NCBI GenBank assembly: GCA_029279945.1
Contig: JAJUHK010000005.1
Coordinates: 1-64,000, forward strand
Direction of reading: 5' to 3'
DNA from: Pseudidiomarina indica
Lineage (GTDB): Bacteria > Pseudomonadota > Gammaproteobacteria > Enterobacterales > Alteromonadaceae
DNA length: 64,000 bases
Shown: positions 62,190 through 64,000 of the stretch, in pieces
Position numbering within the stretch: position 1 is the stretch's first letter
How the letters are laid out: each line of letters opens with the position of its first letter
Program-made: the position numbers and the translations under genes
The notes under the pieces: model-generated
Database searches by the model: none
What the model was told of the DNA's origin: nothing
The model's input: the letters and a program-made list of their open reading frames with translations, nothing else

Positions 62190-63764
62190 ATGCAAGATAT
62201 TCATGCAGATAGAATTTTAATCTTAGACTTCGGTTCACAGTATACGCAGTTAATCGCAAGACGAGTACGTGAACTGGGTGTTTACTGTGAGTTGTGGGCG
62301 TGGGACGTCAGCGCTGACGACATCAAAGAATTCCAACCGAGCGGTATTATCTTGTCAGGTGGCCCAGAATCGGTGACTGCACCTGATTCTCCGCGGGCTC
62401 CTGATTATGTATTTGAAGCTGGCGTACCAGTACTGGGTATCTGCTACGGTATGCAAACCATGGCTGTGCAGCTTGGCGGGCAAGTTCAAGGATCAGATGA
62501 ACGTGAATTTGGTTACGCCCAAGTTGAACGTATCGCACCTTGCCCGTTATTCCATCATATCGAAGATAGTGTTCACGACAATGGTAATCCATTACTCGAT
62601 GTGTGGATGAGCCACGGCGATAAAGTTAGTGCTGTACCAAAAGGCTTCCAAGTCGTTGCGCAGACTGAATCCTGCCCAATTGCTGCTATGGCCGATGAGG
62701 AACGCGACTTTTATGGGGTGCAATTTCATCCAGAAGTGACACATACGCGGCAAGGGCTGCGTATGTTAGAGCACTTTGTACTCGAACTTTGTGAGTGTGA
62801 ACAACGTTGGACACCAACGCATATTATTGATGACGCAGTGGCGCGCATTCGGGAACAAGTTGGTAACAATAAGGTTGTCCTAGGGTTATCGGGCGGAGTA
62901 GATAGCTCAGTGACAGCGATGCTGTTGCACCGTGCGATTGGTGATCAACTTACTTGTGTGTTTGTTGACAACGGGTTATTGCGTTGGCGTGAGGCAGAGC
63001 AAGTACTTGAAATGTTTGGTGACCACTATGGGCTTAATATTGTTCATGTGGATGCTGAGAACCGCTTCCTTGATGCCTTAGCGGGTGTTCATGATCCAGA
63101 AGCGAAGCGCAAAATTATTGGTCGCGTATTTATCGAGATTTTTGACGAACAAGCAAGCCGCATTCAAGATGTTTCATTTTTAGCGCAAGGCACGATTTAT
63201 CCCGATGTGATTGAGTCAGCGGGCTCGAAAACCGGCAAAGCACATGTGATTAAATCACACCACAACGTAGGTGGGTTGCCAGAGAATATGAAGCTGAGCC
63301 TGGTTGAACCGTTGCGGGAATTGTTCAAAGATGAAGTACGCAAGATCGGCTTAGAACTTGGTCTGCCGTACGACATGCTCTATCGCCACCCATTCCCAGG
63401 TCCTGGTTTGGGCGTACGTGTGTTGGGCGAAGTGAAAAAAGAGTATTGCGACATTTTACGTCGTGCAGATCATATTTTCATCAGCGAACTACGCGAAGCA
63501 GGCCTCTATCATGAAGTCAGTCAAGCGTTTGCTGTGTTTTTACCCGTACGCTCGGTTGGTGTGATGGGTGATGCACGGAAGTATGATTGGGTGGTTGCTC
63601 TACGTGCCGTTGAGACAATTGATTTCATGACGGCTCGGTGGGCACACTTACCTTATGAATTGTTAGGGCGAGTATCCAACCGAATTATTAATGAGATCGA
63701 GGGTATCTCACGCGTGGTATACGATATTTCCGGAAAGCCCCCAGCCACGATTGAGTGGGAATAA
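62190..63764 (+). CDS. guaA: GMP synthase, glutamine-hydrolysing (524 aa)
   Basis: N-terminal class I glutaminase (ILSGGPESV, nucleophile Cys in [15 protein letters not shown]), PP-loop ATP pyrophosphatase ([11 protein letters not shown]) and the C-terminal dimerisation domain ending IEWE. It converts XMP to GMP. Operon with guaB. Confidence 0.98.
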   Translation: MQDIHADRILILDFGSQYTQLIARRVRELGVYCELWAWDVSADDIKEFQPSGIILSGGPESVTAPDSPRAPDYVFEAGVPVLGICYGMQTMAVQLGGQVQGSDEREFGYAQVERIAPCPLFHHIEDSVHDNGNPLLDVWMSHGDKVSAVPKGFQVVAQTESCPIAAMADEERDFYGVQFHPEVTHTRQGLRMLEHFVLELCECEQRWTPTHIIDDAVARIREQVGNNKVVLGLSGGVDSSVTAMLLHRAIGDQLTCVFVDNGLLRWREAEQVLEMFGDHYGLNIVHVDAENRFLDALAGVHDPEAKRKIIGRVFIEIFDEQASRIQDVSFLAQGTIYPDVIESAGSKTGKAHVIKSHHNVGGLPENMKLSLVEPLRELFKDEVRKIGLELGLPYDMLYRHPFPGPGLGVRVLGEVKKEYCDILRRADHIFISELREAGLYHEVSQAFAVFLPVRSVGVMGDARKYDWVVALRAVETIDFMTARWAHLPYELLGRVSNRIINEIEGISRVVYDISGKPPATIEWE

Positions 63765-63767
63765 AAC

Positions 63768-64000
63768 GTGCTATCAAGGCTTGCTAGTTGGTTGTTACTG
63801 TTGATGTTAATTGGCTGTGCACCAGAGCCTCAGCCAAGCCAACTGGACGCCATACAAGAGCGCGGTGTGTTGCGGGTGGGTACCTTACTAGGGCCCACCA
63901 GTTATTACTTAGACGCGGAAGCGGAAGCCGGATTTGAATATCATCTTGTGCGCCGCTTTGCTGATCGACTTGGCGTAGAGCTTGAAATAGTTCCGCGTTA
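63768..64000 (+). CDS. mltF: MltF, membrane-bound lytic transglycosylase F (5' part)
   Basis: A GTG start 4 bp after guaA opens a lipoprotein signal (LSRLASWLLLLMLIGC, lipidated Cys at 17). It is followed by the SBP_bac_3-like domain start LDAIQERGVLRVGTLLGPTSYYLD and AGFEYHLVRRFADRLGVELEIVP. This is the N terminus of MltF, a periplasmic murein-cleaving enzyme with a solute-binding-like regulatory domain. Cut by the window edge; the catalytic domain is outside. Confidence 0.88.
   Translation, partial: MLSRLASWLLLLMLIGCAPEPQPSQLDAIQERGVLRVGTLLGPTSYYLDAEAEAGFEYHLVRRFADRLGVELEIVPR

Noticed and set aside
1-64000. CRISPR array
   Set aside because: The only regular repeats are attC sites, which differ in sequence and separate genes rather than short spacers.

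Overview
The window looks like a chromosomal segment of a marine gammaproteobacterium of the Alteromonadales, most plausibly an Idiomarinaceae-like genus. This is inferred from gene content: an OsmC-YcaO fusion, the TIGR03546/TIGR03545 pair, a Vibrio/Shewanella-type TonB2 operon, an RcsF-like lipoprotein and CrbS/CrbR-like regulators. No rRNA or marker gene is present to confirm it.

Region 1 (1-4841) is part of an integron gene-cassette array. Eight cassettes, all reading rightward, are separated by attC recombination sites (R'' core xxxTAAC at the left, GCGTTAG/T at the right). The integrase and attI should lie to the left, outside the window. Four of the eight cassette genes carry nuclease-like domains of different families (HNH, GIY-YIG, PDDEXK_5-like, winged helix plus PD-(D/E)XK). 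The others are two small membrane proteins and two exported proteins. This is the most likely place for an uncharacterised anti-phage or anti-plasmid function. The array ends at a gene without a recognisable attC. About 170 bp further right is the 3' half of a tRNA-Ile2 (CAU) gene (5014-5060) followed by core chromosome, as expected if a larger element had inserted at a tRNA gene.

Region 2 (5237-19909) is mostly core chromosome: a methyltransferase, OsmC-YcaO, a LiaF-like protein, ElbB, an Mpo1-like protein, a PerM-type transporter, Cfa, RcsF-like, cysteine synthase and a GlpQ-like phosphodiesterase. It also holds a translationally coupled RimK-like ATP-grasp/GNAT pair and the TIGR03546/TIGR03545 pair, whose larger member looks AsmA-like at its N terminus.

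Region 3 (19945-31324) looks like a catabolic locus. An operon of GntP permease, acyl-CoA ligase and exported MetX-like hydrolase lies divergent to a TonB-dependent receptor. Next come a LuxR-type response regulator and a sodium/solute-symporter-fused hybrid histidine kinase (CrbR/CrbS, i.e. ErdR/MxtR type), which in relatives control acetate/acyl-CoA metabolism, and then a TRIC-family channel.

Region 4 (31510-48999) is housekeeping: yajC-secD-secF, yaaA, a DUF3014 protein, an acyltransferase, ribH-nusB-thiL-pgpA, xseB-ispA-dxs (opposite strand), thiI, a VanZ-like protein, srmB divergent to trmN6, a DPP III-like lipoprotein and rdgC.

Region 5 (49040-64000) has an orphan sensor kinase, a mechanosensitive channel, a complete TonB2-type operon (DUF3450, TtpC-like, ExbB, ExbD, TonB, TPR) and a porin. 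Both the TonB operon and the porin have upstream sequence resembling PhoB-binding Pho boxes in 11-bp phase, which suggests phosphate-starvation control. The window closes with an AEC transporter, xseA, guaB-guaA and the start of mltF. Many adjacent convergent genes overlap at their 3' ends, so the genome is compact.
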